Shown here piece by piece: positions 1-11,594 of a stretch of DNA of 64,000 nt. Numbering within the stretch: the stretch's first letter is position 1; each line of letters begins with the position of its first letter. The position numbers and the translations under genes are program-made. The DNA is from Avichristensenella sp031550535. Its GTDB lineage: Bacteria > Bacillota > Clostridia > Christensenellales > Aristaeellaceae. Location: contig JAVBOM010000017.1 in the NCBI GenBank assembly GCA_031550535.1, positions 1 to 64,000 on the forward strand, in the 5' to 3' direction. Below the pieces are notes generated by a model. That model saw nothing but the letters and a program-made list of their open reading frames with translations, searched no databases and was not told the origin of the DNA.

Positions 1-329
1 GCAGGCGGCTCGGCTATTGCGTCCACTGGACGCGCCTCACCTCCGCGTGCTCAGCGTAGCGCTGCTACGCCTCGCTCCAACTCCTTGATCTGCCGAAAAA
101 TCCACTCCGGCCTGCACGATTTCCATTTTTGAAACACGCCCTAACATGCATTGCGCAAAAACTTCGAGCAGGTATGTCGTCCATGCCGATTTGTTATGTT
201 TTTGTTCGTTTCCCATGCCCTTATATCGCATTTTCCTTTCATGCCGGCAGGCGGGGCGAAGTCTCCGATCCTTGGATTTCGTCCCTGTGTTCGCCGCACG
301 CTTAGCAAGACATGCGCCATTGGCACGGA
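1..329. other. non-coding left edge with palindromes
   Basis: No convincing gene. The stretch carries short perfect inverted repeats: GCGTCCA/TGGACGC at 19-33 and GCGTAG/CTACGC at 54-70. A similar CCACTGG-centred palindrome (TTCCGCCA/TGGCGGAA) sits at the right edge of the window. It lies downstream of the hybrid kinase gene that ends at 330. It is probably repeat-derived intergenic DNA; the short frames crossing it have no ribosome binding site or recognisable family. Confidence 0.4.
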
Positions 330-3077
<2,748 letters not shown>

Positions 3078-3129
3078 ATTCGGCGCCTCCATTGTCATTG
3101 AGCATGGCGCTATATAGCCAATTTGTTCC

Positions 3130-3138
3130 ATTATAGCA
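3130..3138 (-). promoter_or_regulatory. extended -10 promoter of the hybrid kinase
   Basis: On the minus strand TGC-TATAAT is a perfect extended -10 (TGnTATAAT). The -35 region is poor, as is common for extended -10 promoters. It lies about 50 bases upstream of the ATG at 3077 and supports that start. Confidence 0.55.
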
Positions 3139-3249
3139 TACGGAAATGGAATGGGTACATGAAAATTTCGCCGCTGCCAGCATTGTGCATGACATGGACG
3201 ATTTCACACTGCCATGCCTTGGTGCGATACCCTGCAAAGCCTCGAAATT

Positions 3250-3723
3250 ATGAAGACGTTTACCAGCACATCCGGATATGATATCATCGCGATCTATATC
3301 AGCGATACGGGCGTATGGGGCGATGCCACCAGCATCTGTGGCAAGTACTGCTTTGTCGTGTTCAACACGAATCCGCCGTCCCAGCTCAACTACCTGGACT
3401 ATATCACCTTTGGTGGCGGCAAGCGCCCGGAAATCTCCCTGGGCCTGACACAGAACGGGCCGATCTACACCGCTTCGGGCGCGGCGATCAAGCCGAGCCG
3501 CCGCAACGGCATCACGGCTTCCTCTGCCAAGGCCGGGGAAATCCGTCTGGGCATTGACGACTACATCCAGCTTGACTGGACGGACAAAACGACGGGCCTA
3601 GGCACGGATGACCTGGCGACTGCCTTCGCAGCCAACACGGTCGTGGTCAGCGGGCACAACTCCTGGCGCGCCGCGTACGAGAACACCGCCGTGCAGGATT
3701 GGCTGTTCCGGCAGGTGAAGTAA
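3250..3723 (+). CDS. orphan small protein, possible gene remnant
   Basis: An open frame of 158 codons counted from the ATG at 3250; the same frame is open from 3214. I do not recognise the protein. Its last 25 residues (GHNSWRAAYENTAVQDWLF) resemble the C-terminal end of PHB-depolymerase or prolyl-oligopeptidase-type esterases, where a GHDSW-like motif carries the catalytic histidine. The rest of the frame shows no nucleophile elbow or other esterase motif. There is no good ribosome binding site at either possible start. It lies alone between a divergent kinase and a strong terminator. It may be the eroded 3' end of an esterase gene, or a real small protein of unknown function. Confidence 0.35.
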   Translation: MKTFTSTSGYDIIAIYISDTGVWGDATSICGKYCFVVFNTNPPSQLNYLDYITFGGGKRPEISLGLTQNGPIYTASGAAIKPSRRNGITASSAKAGEIRLGIDDYIQLDWTDKTTGLGTDDLATAFAANTVVVSGHNSWRAAYENTAVQDWLFRQVK

Positions 3724-3752
3724 ACGGTGCGAACCCAAAAGCAAATGAAGAA

Positions 3753-3786
3753 CTGCCCCGCGATCCTGTTGCGGGGCAGTTTGTTA
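3753..3786 (+). terminator. rho-independent terminator
   Basis: Perfect 9-bp stem CTGCCCCGC/GCGGGGCAG with a 9-base loop followed by TTTGTTATT. It closes the orphan frame ending at 3723 and isolates the next gene. Confidence 0.85.
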
Positions 3787-3940
3787 TTCATGCCCGGCCT
3801 TTGCCCGCCCCGGGAACACAGCATCATCCTGCTATTCTTCCGCACGCCCGTTGTTTCTTTGCGGGGGCGTATGCTCTATACTGACCGTGGATAGAAATCT
3901 TCACGAAAGAACTGAAATACGGCAAAGAGGGGCGAGAGCG

Positions 3941-5494
3941 ATGGCCAACGCGGTGCAAAATGACGGAAGAGCCACGGCCGGAACCGTGGAGCGGTGGGGT
4001 GTTTTTGAGGTGGCGTTTGCCGGGCGGGCAGACGGAAACCCCTTCGTGGAGTACGACATCCACGCTACGTTCGCGTGCGCGGGGGAGACGGTCCGCGTGT
4101 CCGGCTTCTACGACGGGAACGGCGTGTACAAGGTGCGGTTCATGCCGTCCTTTGTGGGGGAATACCGCTATACGGTCGCGGGAAGTTTCTCGGAGCAATC
4201 GCATGAGGGTACCTTCACCGTGACGCCCGCGCTGCCCGGAAATCACGGCCCCATGCGGGTGCGGGGTTTCCACTTCGAGTACGAGGACGGGACGCCGTAT
4301 TTCCCCGTGGGCACAACCTGCTACGTATGGCAGTTGCAGGCGGAGGCGGTGCAACGGGAAACGCTCGCGGAGCTTATGGAGGGCTACTTCAACAAAATCC
4401 GCTTTTGCGTGATGCCCAAGCACTACCTGTACAACCTGCACGAGCCGATCTCCTATCCGTATGAGGGCACGGCGGCCCCGTTTGAAAAAAAGGTAACGGG
4501 CAACTTCTATCAGCTCATGGGCGTTCAGCCCGGCCATGATTTTGATTTCACGCGCTTCAATCCCGCGCACTTTCAGCATATTGAAAATTCCATCGTGGCG
4601 CTCGGGCGGCTCGGCATCGAGGCCGATCTGATCCTGATGCACGCGTATGACCGCTGGGGCTTTTCGCAGATGACGCCCGAGCAGGACGACCTGTACTTCC
4701 GCTATGTGGCCGCGCGGTTTGCCGCGTACCGGAATGTGTGGTGGTCGCTCGCCAACGAGTACGATTTGCTGCGCGCAAAGACCGTCGCGGACTGGGAGCG
4801 GTTTGCCGGCATCATCGTGGAGAATGATCCGTACCACCATCCGCGCTCCATTCACAACTGTTTCGGGATGTACGATCATACGCGCCCGTGGATCACCCAC
4901 TGTAGCATTCAGCGGCAGGACATCTACAAGTGCGCGGAGTACACGGACGAGTTCCGCGTGCGCTACGGGAAGCCGGTTGTGCTGGATGAAATCGCGTATG
5001 AGGGCGATATCGACCAGGGGTGGGGGAACATCGGCGGCGAGGAGCTGGTCCGCAGGTTTTGGGAAGCATCGCTGCGCGGCGGATACGCCACCCACGGCGA
5101 AACGTTTGACCGGCCGGATGGCGTGCTGTGGTGGAGCCACGGCGGCAAGCTGCACGGCGAAAGCCCCGCGCGCATCCGCTTCCTGCACAATATCCTCCGC
5201 CAGACGCCGGGCGCGGGCCTGCGCCGCATGCAGGGCGCGTGGGATGAGGTGGCCGCCACCGCCGAGGCGCTGGGCGACACCGGATACTACCTGTACTACT
5301 ACGGCTTTGGCAGGCCGTGCAAGCGGAGCTTCTCCCTGCGCGAGGACCAGACGTACCGCGTCGAGGTGATCGATACGTGGGATATGACGATCACGGACGC
5401 GGGGCTGCACAGCGGCAGCTTTTCCATTGAGTTGCCGCGCAAACCGTACATGGCGGTTCGCATTGTGCGCCAAACATCATCACGCGGGTTCTAG
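3941..5494 (+). CDS. apiosidase-like glycoside hydrolase (DUF5060/DUF4038)
   Basis: A 517-residue intracellular glycosidase-like protein. The N-terminal beta domain (about 15-100; WGVFEVAF, NPFVEYDI, VSGFYDG) is a DUF5060 module. It is followed by a DUF4038-type TIM barrel related to the GH140 apiosidase group and a C-terminal beta domain resembling DUF5605. The likely acid/base is Glu273 in SLANEYD and the likely nucleophile is Glu350 in VVLDEIAYEG, as in clan GH-A barrels. There is no signal peptide. The start is the ATG with AGGGG 8 bases upstream; a longer frame from 3851 lacks a ribosome site. Its stop shares the bases CTAG with the convergent regulator gene. A paralogue with the same layout lies at 33558-35228. 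The substrate is not established by sequence. Confidence 0.85.
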   Translation: MANAVQNDGRATAGTVERWGVFEVAFAGRADGNPFVEYDIHATFACAGETVRVSGFYDGNGVYKVRFMPSFVGEYRYTVAGSFSEQSHEGTFTVTPALPGNHGPMRVRGFHFEYEDGTPYFPVGTTCYVWQLQAEAVQRETLAELMEGYFNKIRFCVMPKHYLYNLHEPISYPYEGTAAPFEKKVTGNFYQLMGVQPGHDFDFTRFNPAHFQHIENSIVALGRLGIEADLILMHAYDRWGFSQMTPEQDDLYFRYVAARFAAYRNVWWSLANEYDLLRAKTVADWERFAGIIVENDPYHHPRSIHNCFGMYDHTRPWITHCSIQRQDIYKCAEYTDEFRVRYGKPVVLDEIAYEGDIDQGWGNIGGEELVRRFWEASLRGGYATHGETFDRPDGVLWWSHGGKLHGESPARIRFLHNILRQTPGAGLRRMQGAWDEVAATAEALGDTGYYLYYYGFGRPCKRSFSLREDQTYRVEVIDTWDMTITDAGLHSGSFSIELPRKPYMAVRIVRQTSSRGF

Positions 5495-7065
5495 CGCGCC
5501 TTCCGATACGCCTGGGGCGTTTTGCCGGTGGCGCGCTTGAACTGCTTGGCGAAATAAGAAATATTGGAAAACCCGCAGCGCAGCGCGACATCCCGGACGC
5601 TCAGGCCGCTGGATAGCAGCAGTTCCTTCGCCTGCTGGATGCGCTGGCCCGCGATGTAGGCGGTCAGCGACACGCCCTTCTTCTCGCGAAAGACGTGCGA
5701 CAGATAGTCCGGGCTGAGGTACACCGCCGTGGCCAGCCGGTCGCGGGTCAGTTCCTCGTCCAGGTGCGCCTTGATGTACGCGCAGACCTCCTCCACAGCC
5801 CCGGCGGATTGCTGGGCTACCGCCATGCAGCCCTGGTAGTCGTCCAGCACCTGCTCCACCCAGGCTTTCATGTGCTCCACGCTGTCACACGCCTGCTCCA
5901 GCGGCATCGCGGACGTCCGGTTGTCAAACAGCCGGTGCGCCGAGGTGCCGCTTTTGTCCAGCGCGGAGTAGGTGATCTGCATGAAATCATGGAGGAACCG
6001 GACCAGATCGTTCCGGTCGGCCGCGTCGTCGCGCAACAGAGCGGAGAGATATCCCCGCGCTTCTTCGCGCAGGTCCTCCATCCTTCGCGCCAGCAGCAGC
6101 TCGCCCCAGTGCTGCGCGGGCACCTGCCCGGCGTCGCGCTTTTCGCGGCGTGCCAGGGACAGATCCTCCACCCGGTTTTTCGTATCAAGCTGGTTTCGGG
6201 CAAACGACAGCAGATCCTGCACGGTTTCCCGCAGACCTTCTATCGCGCACGCGTCCCGTACGAAGAAGCCGAAGCGCCCCGGCAGAAAGCGCACGCACGC
6301 GGCAAGCGCCTGCTCGCACTGGGCGAGCACGTCCGCCCGGGACGCCTTTCGCGATAAGGAGATCAGGAAATACGCGTCCGCGACGCGGGCGATCACCGGG
6401 GCGTCTCCTTCCTCAAACAGCACCTCGGCCAGGATGTTCTTCAGCGCGAACTCGTACAGGTTCCGGTCCCAGGCAGCCTCCTCATAGTGTACGAGATACC
6501 GCAGCAGTACGGGAAAATGCCCCGCTTCCGCCAGGGAGGCCGGCAGGTTCCGGCGCGACAGCTCGGTCAGGATCAGCGTGCGGTCGCCCGGAATCGCGCC
6601 GAGCGCCACGTCCGCCAGAAACTGCTCGGCGAGCTGGGGCCTCGCGTAGCGCCAGCGCCGGGCCTCCTGCTTTTGCAAGTTCTCGTCGTCGAGCTGACGC
6701 GCGCGCTCCATGGCCCGGCGCGCGCATTCGATCAATTGCCCCTCTTCCACGGGTTTCAGCAGGTAATCAAAGCTCTGCAGCCGGATGGCGGTATTGGCGT
6801 ATTCAAAGTTGGCGAAGGACGTGAGGAACACGCACACAATGGAAAGCGCCTTCTCCCGGACCCAGGCGACCAACTCCAGCCCACTGCCCTTGGGCATCTC
6901 GATGTCGGTGATGAGCACACCTATGTCCTGCGCGGTCAGAATCTCCTGCGCCTGGGCCAGGGAATAGGCGCGAAAAACCCGCGCGAAGCCCAGGCCCGCG
7001 CCCTCGATTTTGCGGGCAATGCCCTCCACGCTGTAAAACTCATCATCCACGATCAGCAGGTTCAT
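5491..7065 (-). CDS. YesN-type response regulator, AraC family
   Basis: A 524-residue transcription regulator. The N-terminal receiver has acidic Asp7/Asp8, phospho-acceptor Asp54 (LITDIEMPKGSG) and Lys104 (LLKPVEEG). A long linker domain follows. The last 100 residues hold two AraC helix-turn-helix motifs (LATAVYLSPDYLSHVF; VRDVALRCGFSNISYFAKQFK). It overlaps the upstream sensor gene by 4 bases (ATGA), so the two are translationally coupled. YesM/YesN-like pairs usually control adjacent sugar uptake genes, so the divergent importer starting at 9051 is the expected target. Confidence 0.95.
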   Translation of the reverse strand: MNLLIVDDEFYSVEGIARKIEGAGLGFARVFRAYSLAQAQEILTAQDIGVLITDIEMPKGSGLELVAWVREKALSIVCVFLTSFANFEYANTAIRLQSFDYLLKPVEEGQLIECARRAMERARQLDDENLQKQEARRWRYARPQLAEQFLADVALGAIPGDRTLILTELSRRNLPASLAEAGHFPVLLRYLVHYEEAAWDRNLYEFALKNILAEVLFEEGDAPVIARVADAYFLISLSRKASRADVLAQCEQALAACVRFLPGRFGFFVRDACAIEGLRETVQDLLSFARNQLDTKNRVEDLSLARREKRDAGQVPAQHWGELLLARRMEDLREEARGYLSALLRDDAADRNDLVRFLHDFMQITYSALDKSGTSAHRLFDNRTSAMPLEQACDSVEHMKAWVEQVLDDYQGCMAVAQQSAGAVEEVCAYIKAHLDEELTRDRLATAVYLSPDYLSHVFREKKGVSLTAYIAGQRIQQAKELLLSSGLSVRDVALRCGFSNISYFAKQFKRATGKTPQAYRKAR

Positions 7066-8780
7066 TCGCGCCCGCCTTCCTGCCAGTAGGGGATATAGGG
7101 AACGTCGATGTCGATCTGCGCACCCGCGCCCGGCCGGTTTGCGAAGGCGAAGCCGCAGTCAGGGAACAGAATCCCCGCGCGCTGAAACACGTTGCCGATG
7201 CCGATGTGCCGGTCGCCATGCTTTTTCAGAAAGGACGGAACGTCCTGCAAATCAGCCAGTACGCTTTCGTCAAAGCCGCCGCCGGTATCCCAGACGCACA
7301 TGCGCACGCGCGCGCCGCCCTCTGCCCGCGTGAGGCGTGTGGACACGTGTATCGTGAGCTGTTTGCCCATCCCGGCCTCGTATTTCACGGCGTTCTCCAC
7401 AAAATTCAAGATCAGCATGGGAATCACCATGGCCCCGGCGGAATCGGGGTCATAGTCCTTCACGAGCGAAACGCTTCCCGGGTAGCGGATCGCCGACAAC
7501 TCGACGTAGTTCTCGACATGGCGCAGTTCCTCGTCCAGCGGCACGTGCTCGCTCGCGGAGAGCGTGTACCGCAGGTGCTCGCTAAGCACGCGCAGCATGG
7601 CGCGCGTCACGTCGGGTTCGTCCGCGTCGGTGAGCTGGTAGATCGTGTTGAGGCAATTGATCAGAAAGTGCGGGGCGATCTGCGATTGCAGGTACTGTGT
7701 GTGGATTTTCTGCTTCAGCAGGCGCTCCTCGTACATGTCGATTTTGAGTGTCTGAATCTCCCGGGTCGCCTGGTTGAACGCCCGGTTCACCTCCGTAAAC
7801 TCTTCATACGTCTGGTCCGGCAGGCTGGCCGCGAAGTCCCCGCGCTGCAGCGCGCGGATCGCGCCGGTAAGCTGCGCGATGGGGCGCACAATCAGGTGCC
7901 GCAGCAGCGCCGCGCTGACCGAAAGCATGAACAGCGCGAACGCGCTCACCAGCGCGATTACCCAGGTCAGCTTTTGAAACCTGCCGGACAGCGCGGCGTC
8001 CGGGATGAGCGCGACCAGATAGAAATCCCCGAACCGGACGCGCTGGCTCACCGCCAGATACTGCTCGCCGCCTGCGCGCACGAACGTATAGCCGCCGGCC
8101 CCGCTGAGCGCCACGGGATCAAGCGTGATGTCCGGTGTACCGCCGCCCAGGAACGTGCCCTGGCCGTCCATCAGGTAAATGTCGCTATCCGCCAGTTGGC
8201 CGCTCCGCACCTGCTCCAGCGCGGACCGCACCTTCACCCACGCGCCGACATAGCTGCGGCCGACGCGCACCGCGCGCAGTAGGTACGCGTCGCCCCGGGT
8301 GGAGAGCACGAACCATTTCCCCGCGTTGTTCGGCGTGATGAGCGGCTGCGAGGCCAGGATCAAACTTCGCAGCGGATTCTGCAGATCACCCGCGTTGCTG
8401 AAGCACAGCGCGCGGCTGTCGTCCAGGTAGAAAAAACTATCGACAATATGGCCGGGCAGCGCGCTGATGAACTGGCGCTGGATTCTGGCGACCGAGATGT
8501 GATACGCCGTGGTGTTCAGCGTGGAGCGTTCCAGAATCTCAATGTCCTCCTGCTGCGTGACAAAGGTGGCCAGATAGGACGCCGCGCTGGAAAAGCTGTC
8601 GTCCAGCCGCTTTTGGGAGACGACGAGCAGATCCCGGGCAGCGGTGCATACCTCCGTGCGCAGGATGTTCAGCGCGGACGCGTTATTGTAGATCAGAAGC
8701 GCCGCGACGCCAAGGGAAAACGCCGCCAGGAGCACCGCCAGCCGAAAGCGCAGGGAACGAAACGCCTTACGAATCCGCAT
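7062..8780 (-). CDS. YesM-type sensor histidine kinase
   Basis: A 572-residue membrane kinase. Membrane segment 1 lies at about 11-32, an extracytoplasmic sensing domain follows, segment 2 lies at about 265-290, then a HAMP-like linker (RPIAQLTGAIRALQRGDF). The YesM-type His_kinase domain has His371 in SQIAPHFLINCLNTIYQL, and the HATPase has LILNFVENAVKYE and DTGGGFD. The ATG at 8780 has GGAGG 10 bases upstream; the frame stays open further upstream to 8972 without a ribosome site and across a promoter. It is the first gene of a two-gene operon with the AraC-type regulator and is divergent from importer 1. The signal is presumably an extracellular oligosaccharide or a binding protein. Confidence 0.94.
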   Translation of the reverse strand: MRIRKAFRSLRFRLAVLLAAFSLGVAALLIYNNASALNILRTEVCTAARDLLVVSQKRLDDSFSSAASYLATFVTQQEDIEILERSTLNTTAYHISVARIQRQFISALPGHIVDSFFYLDDSRALCFSNAGDLQNPLRSLILASQPLITPNNAGKWFVLSTRGDAYLLRAVRVGRSYVGAWVKVRSALEQVRSGQLADSDIYLMDGQGTFLGGGTPDITLDPVALSGAGGYTFVRAGGEQYLAVSQRVRFGDFYLVALIPDAALSGRFQKLTWVIALVSAFALFMLSVSAALLRHLIVRPIAQLTGAIRALQRGDFAASLPDQTYEEFTEVNRAFNQATREIQTLKIDMYEERLLKQKIHTQYLQSQIAPHFLINCLNTIYQLTDADEPDVTRAMLRVLSEHLRYTLSASEHVPLDEELRHVENYVELSAIRYPGSVSLVKDYDPDSAGAMVIPMLILNFVENAVKYEAGMGKQLTIHVSTRLTRAEGGARVRMCVWDTGGGFDESVLADLQDVPSFLKKHGDRHIGIGNVFQRAGILFPDCGFAFANRPGAGAQIDIDVPYIPYWQEGGRE

Positions 8781-8829
8781 GCCGTCCGCGCCTCCCCGTA
8801 TCTTGAGTGAAATGCCATGGTACGCGGCT

Positions 8830-8859
8830 ACTGTACCACGAAAGGCCCGGGGCTGTAAA
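8830..8859 (-). promoter_or_regulatory. promoter of the sensor/regulator operon
   Basis: Minus-strand TTTACA (-35), 18-base spacer and TACAGT (-10), about 50 bases upstream of the ATG at 8780. Confidence 0.45.
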
Positions 8860-8900
8860 CCGGCAGAACCACATCCGCGTGATAGTTTTGCGCAGCTTTG

Positions 8901-8932
8901 TTGTTTTTGTATGGCGTATCTTTTTGTATAAT
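8901..8932 (+). promoter_or_regulatory. probable promoter of importer 1 operon
   Basis: A consensus -10 TATAAT at 8927-8932. The best -35 is weak (TTGTTT at 8901, 20-base spacer), fitting a promoter that needs an activator such as the divergently encoded AraC-type regulator. The leader from here to 9051 contains a two-hairpin repeat. Confidence 0.45.
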
Positions 8933-8941
8933 CTCCGTGAT

Positions 8942-8999
8942 GGCGGCGCTGATTTGAAAAATCGGGCGTCAAAAGGGGATTTCGCCAGAAATCCCTACC
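8942..8999 (+). repeat. two-hairpin repeat, copy 1
   Basis: Member of the ten-copy family. Stem I is GGCGCTGATTT/AAATCGGGCG-like. Stem II is GGGATTTC-GCCA-GAAATCCC, a perfect 8-bp stem. It sits in the leader between the -10 box and the binding-protein gene. Confidence 0.8.
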
Positions 9000-9050
9000 T
9001 TAACACACAACACGCCCTGATCCGGGCGAAAAACGAATGGAGGAACATCC

Positions 9051-10541
9051 GTGAAAAAGAAGGGTATTGCGCTGCTTCTGATGCTGGTGCTGCTGATGTC
9101 CGCCGTGGGTAGCGGTCTGGCGGCTGGTAACGGCGATGTAACCAAGCTGGTGATGATGTTCATGACATGGACCGGCGCGCCGGCGGACACGCAAAAGGTG
9201 CAGGACGCCATGAACGAGATCCTGATCCCGAAGCTGGGCATCGAGGTGGAGCTGCAGATCTCGGACGCCGCCGCGTACCGGCAGGCGCTAACGCTCGCGC
9301 TCTCCGGCGGCGAGCAGGTGGACATCCTCACCACCATCCTGTCCAACTACCCCTCGCTGGTGGCGCAGGGCTACCTGATTGACCTGGAAGAAGATGACCT
9401 GCTGCAAACATACGGCGCGGGCATCATTGACGCCGTCGGCCAGGGCTTCATCGACGCCTGCCGTGTCAGCGGCACGCTGTACGGCCTGCCCAACAACCGC
9501 GACATGGCCCAGGGCCGGGGCTGCGCCGCCGTCGGCACCCAGTATTTGGACGGCATCGGCTACACCGTGCCCGAGGACCAGAAGGACAACGAGATCATCA
9601 AGATCTCCATCGATGAATTGAACGAGATTTACGCGAAGCTGCACGAGACGTATCCGGACATGGAGGTCTACCGCCCCGTGGCCATGTCCATGAGCCAGTT
9701 CTCCAACGTGGACTCGCTGGGCGGCTCGGTGTTCGGCGTGCTGACCGATTACGGCTCCGCGCTCAATGTGGTGAACCTCTTTGAGAACGAATATTACATG
9801 AACTACTGCTCGCGGATGTACGACTACAACCAGAAGGGCTACATCAGCCCCGACGCCGCGACCGACACAACGGCCGTGACCGAGCTGGTCAAGGCCGGCA
9901 CCCTGATGAGCTACACCACCGGCGGCAAGCCCGGCATCCGGCAGCAGGAAACGAACATGTGCGGCATGCCGATGACCATCTTCCAGACCATGGAGGATTA
10001 CATTTCCTCCGCAGCCATCGCATCCTTCCCGTGGGCCATCTCGTTGAACACCATCGACGCGCAGAAGGCCATGACGCTGCTCAATGAGTTTTACACCAAC
10101 CCCGACCTCGCCAATCTGCTGGGCTGGGGCATCGAGGGTGTGCACTATCAGGTGCTGGAAAGCGGCTTGATCGATTACGCCGAGGGCGTGAACCCCACCA
10201 ACTCCGGCTGGAACCACTCCGTGGGCTGGGAAATGCCCAACCAGTTCGCCACGCACGTGTGGAACGGCAATGCCCCGGACCTGTGGCAGCAGATATTCGA
10301 CTTTAACGCGAACGCGGAGAAGTCCGTGGCCAGCGGCTTCACGTTCGACAGCACGAGCACCGCGACGGAGCTGACCGCCGTGCAGAACGCGTATGACGAG
10401 TACCAGAAGAGCCTGGAATACGGCTATGTGGACCCCGTCACCGGCATTCCGGAGATGAACGCGAAGCTGATGGGCGCGGGCCTGCAGAAGATCATCGACG
10501 CAAAGCAGGAGCAGCTCGACGCGTGGGCGGCGGCGAAATAA
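9051..10541 (+). CDS. extracellular solute-binding protein, importer 1
   Basis: A 496-residue LplA-like family 1 binding protein that would capture an oligosaccharide outside the membrane and hand it to the two permeases downstream. Residues 1-25 form a signal peptide (KKK, then a Leu/Met-rich core, ending GSGLAAG). There is no lipobox cysteine, which is unusual for a Gram-positive importer. The start is a GTG with GGAGG 7 bases upstream. It is the first gene of the operon with 10620, 11595 and 12510. A GC-rich hairpin after it may lower expression of the permeases relative to the binding protein. Ligand specificity cannot be read from sequence. Confidence 0.93.
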   Translation: MKKKGIALLLMLVLLMSAVGSGLAAGNGDVTKLVMMFMTWTGAPADTQKVQDAMNEILIPKLGIEVELQISDAAAYRQALTLALSGGEQVDILTTILSNYPSLVAQGYLIDLEEDDLLQTYGAGIIDAVGQGFIDACRVSGTLYGLPNNRDMAQGRGCAAVGTQYLDGIGYTVPEDQKDNEIIKISIDELNEIYAKLHETYPDMEVYRPVAMSMSQFSNVDSLGGSVFGVLTDYGSALNVVNLFENEYYMNYCSRMYDYNQKGYISPDAATDTTAVTELVKAGTLMSYTTGGKPGIRQQETNMCGMPMTIFQTMEDYISSAAIASFPWAISLNTIDAQKAMTLLNEFYTNPDLANLLGWGIEGVHYQVLESGLIDYAEGVNPTNSGWNHSVGWEMPNQFATHVWNGNAPDLWQQIFDFNANAEKSVASGFTFDSTSTATELTAVQNAYDEYQKSLEYGYVDPVTGIPEMNAKLMGAGLQKIIDAKQEQLDAWAAAK

Positions 10542-10562
10542 GCAAATAAGCAAAGAGCATGG

Positions 10563-10582
10563 GGGCGGGCATTCGCCCGCCC
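10563..10582 (+). terminator. hairpin between binding protein and permease
   Basis: Perfect 8-bp stem GGGCGGGC/GCCCGCCC with ATTC loop and no U-tract. It is probably an attenuator or mRNA-stabilising hairpin rather than a full terminator. Confidence 0.55.
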
Positions 10583-10619
10583 TCTACCTATTGTGGACTA
10601 CGGACGAAGGTGGATCGCC

Positions 10620-11576
10620 ATGACGAATCAAAACACGGCCCCCCGGCCGCGGGAAAGCAGGACGCGCGAGCTTGCGCGCGGCCTTAGGCGCTTCTGGCCC
10701 ATCTATGTGATGATGCTGCCGGGCCTTGCGTATTTGTTCATCAACAACTATATGCCCATGCCCGGCGTCGTCGTGGCGTTCAAGCAGTATAACGCGAAGC
10801 TCGGCATCTACGGCAGCCAGTGGGTCGGCTTCAAGAACTTCGAATACCTTTTCAAAACCAGCGACGCCTGGGTCATCACGAGAAACACCATCCTGTATAA
10901 TGTGGCCTTTATTGTCATCAACACCACGCTTTCCATCCTGGTGGCGGTGGTGCTCAGCGAATTGGAGGGCAAGCGCAAAAAGATATACCAGAGCGTCATC
11001 CTGCTGCCCAACCTGATTTCGACCGTCATCATCAGCTATCTGGTGTTCGCGTTTTTCAGCGTGGCCAACGGCTTTGTGAACAACACGCTGCTGCCCCTTT
11101 TCGGCCGGAGCCCGATCCAGTGGTACAGCCAGGCGAAGTACTGGCCAGCGATCCTCATTTTTGTGAGCGCCTGGCGGACGGTCGGCTACCAGTGCATCAT
11201 TTATCTGGCGACGCTGATGGGCTTTGACCGGGCGTACTATGAATCCGCGCTGATTGACGGCGCGTCCCGGCTGAAGCAGTTCTGGTACATCACGCTGCCG
11301 CTGCTGAAGCCCACCATCGTGATGCTGACCCTGATGGCGATCGGCCGCATCTTCTATTCGGATTTCGGCTTGTTCTATCAGGTGCCGATGAACCAGGGCG
11401 CGCTGTACGCCACCACCAACACCATCGATCCCTACGTGTACCGGGGGCTGCTGCAGCTCGGCAATATCTCCATGGCCTCGGCGGCGGGCCTGTACCAATC
11501 CGCCGTGGGCTTCATCCTGGTGCTGGGCGCGAACCTGCTGGTGCGCGCGGTGGACCGGGACAGCGCGCTGATTTAG
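10620..11576 (+). CDS. ABC sugar permease, LplB type
   Basis: A 318-residue inner-membrane subunit of importer 1 with about six membrane segments. The cytoplasmic EAA loop is visible as YESALIDGASRLKQF followed by ITLPLLKPT, which docks a shared ATPase. The LplB/YtcP family hallmark (MPMPGVVVAFKQYNAKLGIYG) lies near the N-terminus. The ATG at 10620 is preferred over the GTG at 10593 because AAGGTGG lies 6 bases upstream. No ATPase gene is nearby. It works with the permease at 11595. Confidence 0.94.
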   Translation: MTNQNTAPRPRESRTRELARGLRRFWPIYVMMLPGLAYLFINNYMPMPGVVVAFKQYNAKLGIYGSQWVGFKNFEYLFKTSDAWVITRNTILYNVAFIVINTTLSILVAVVLSELEGKRKKIYQSVILLPNLISTVIISYLVFAFFSVANGFVNNTLLPLFGRSPIQWYSQAKYWPAILIFVSAWRTVGYQCIIYLATLMGFDRAYYESALIDGASRLKQFWYITLPLLKPTIVMLTLMAIGRIFYSDFGLFYQVPMNQGALYATTNTIDPYVYRGLLQLGNISMASAAGLYQSAVGFILVLGANLLVRAVDRDSALI

Positions 11577-11594
11577 CGAGAGGAGTGGAATCGT

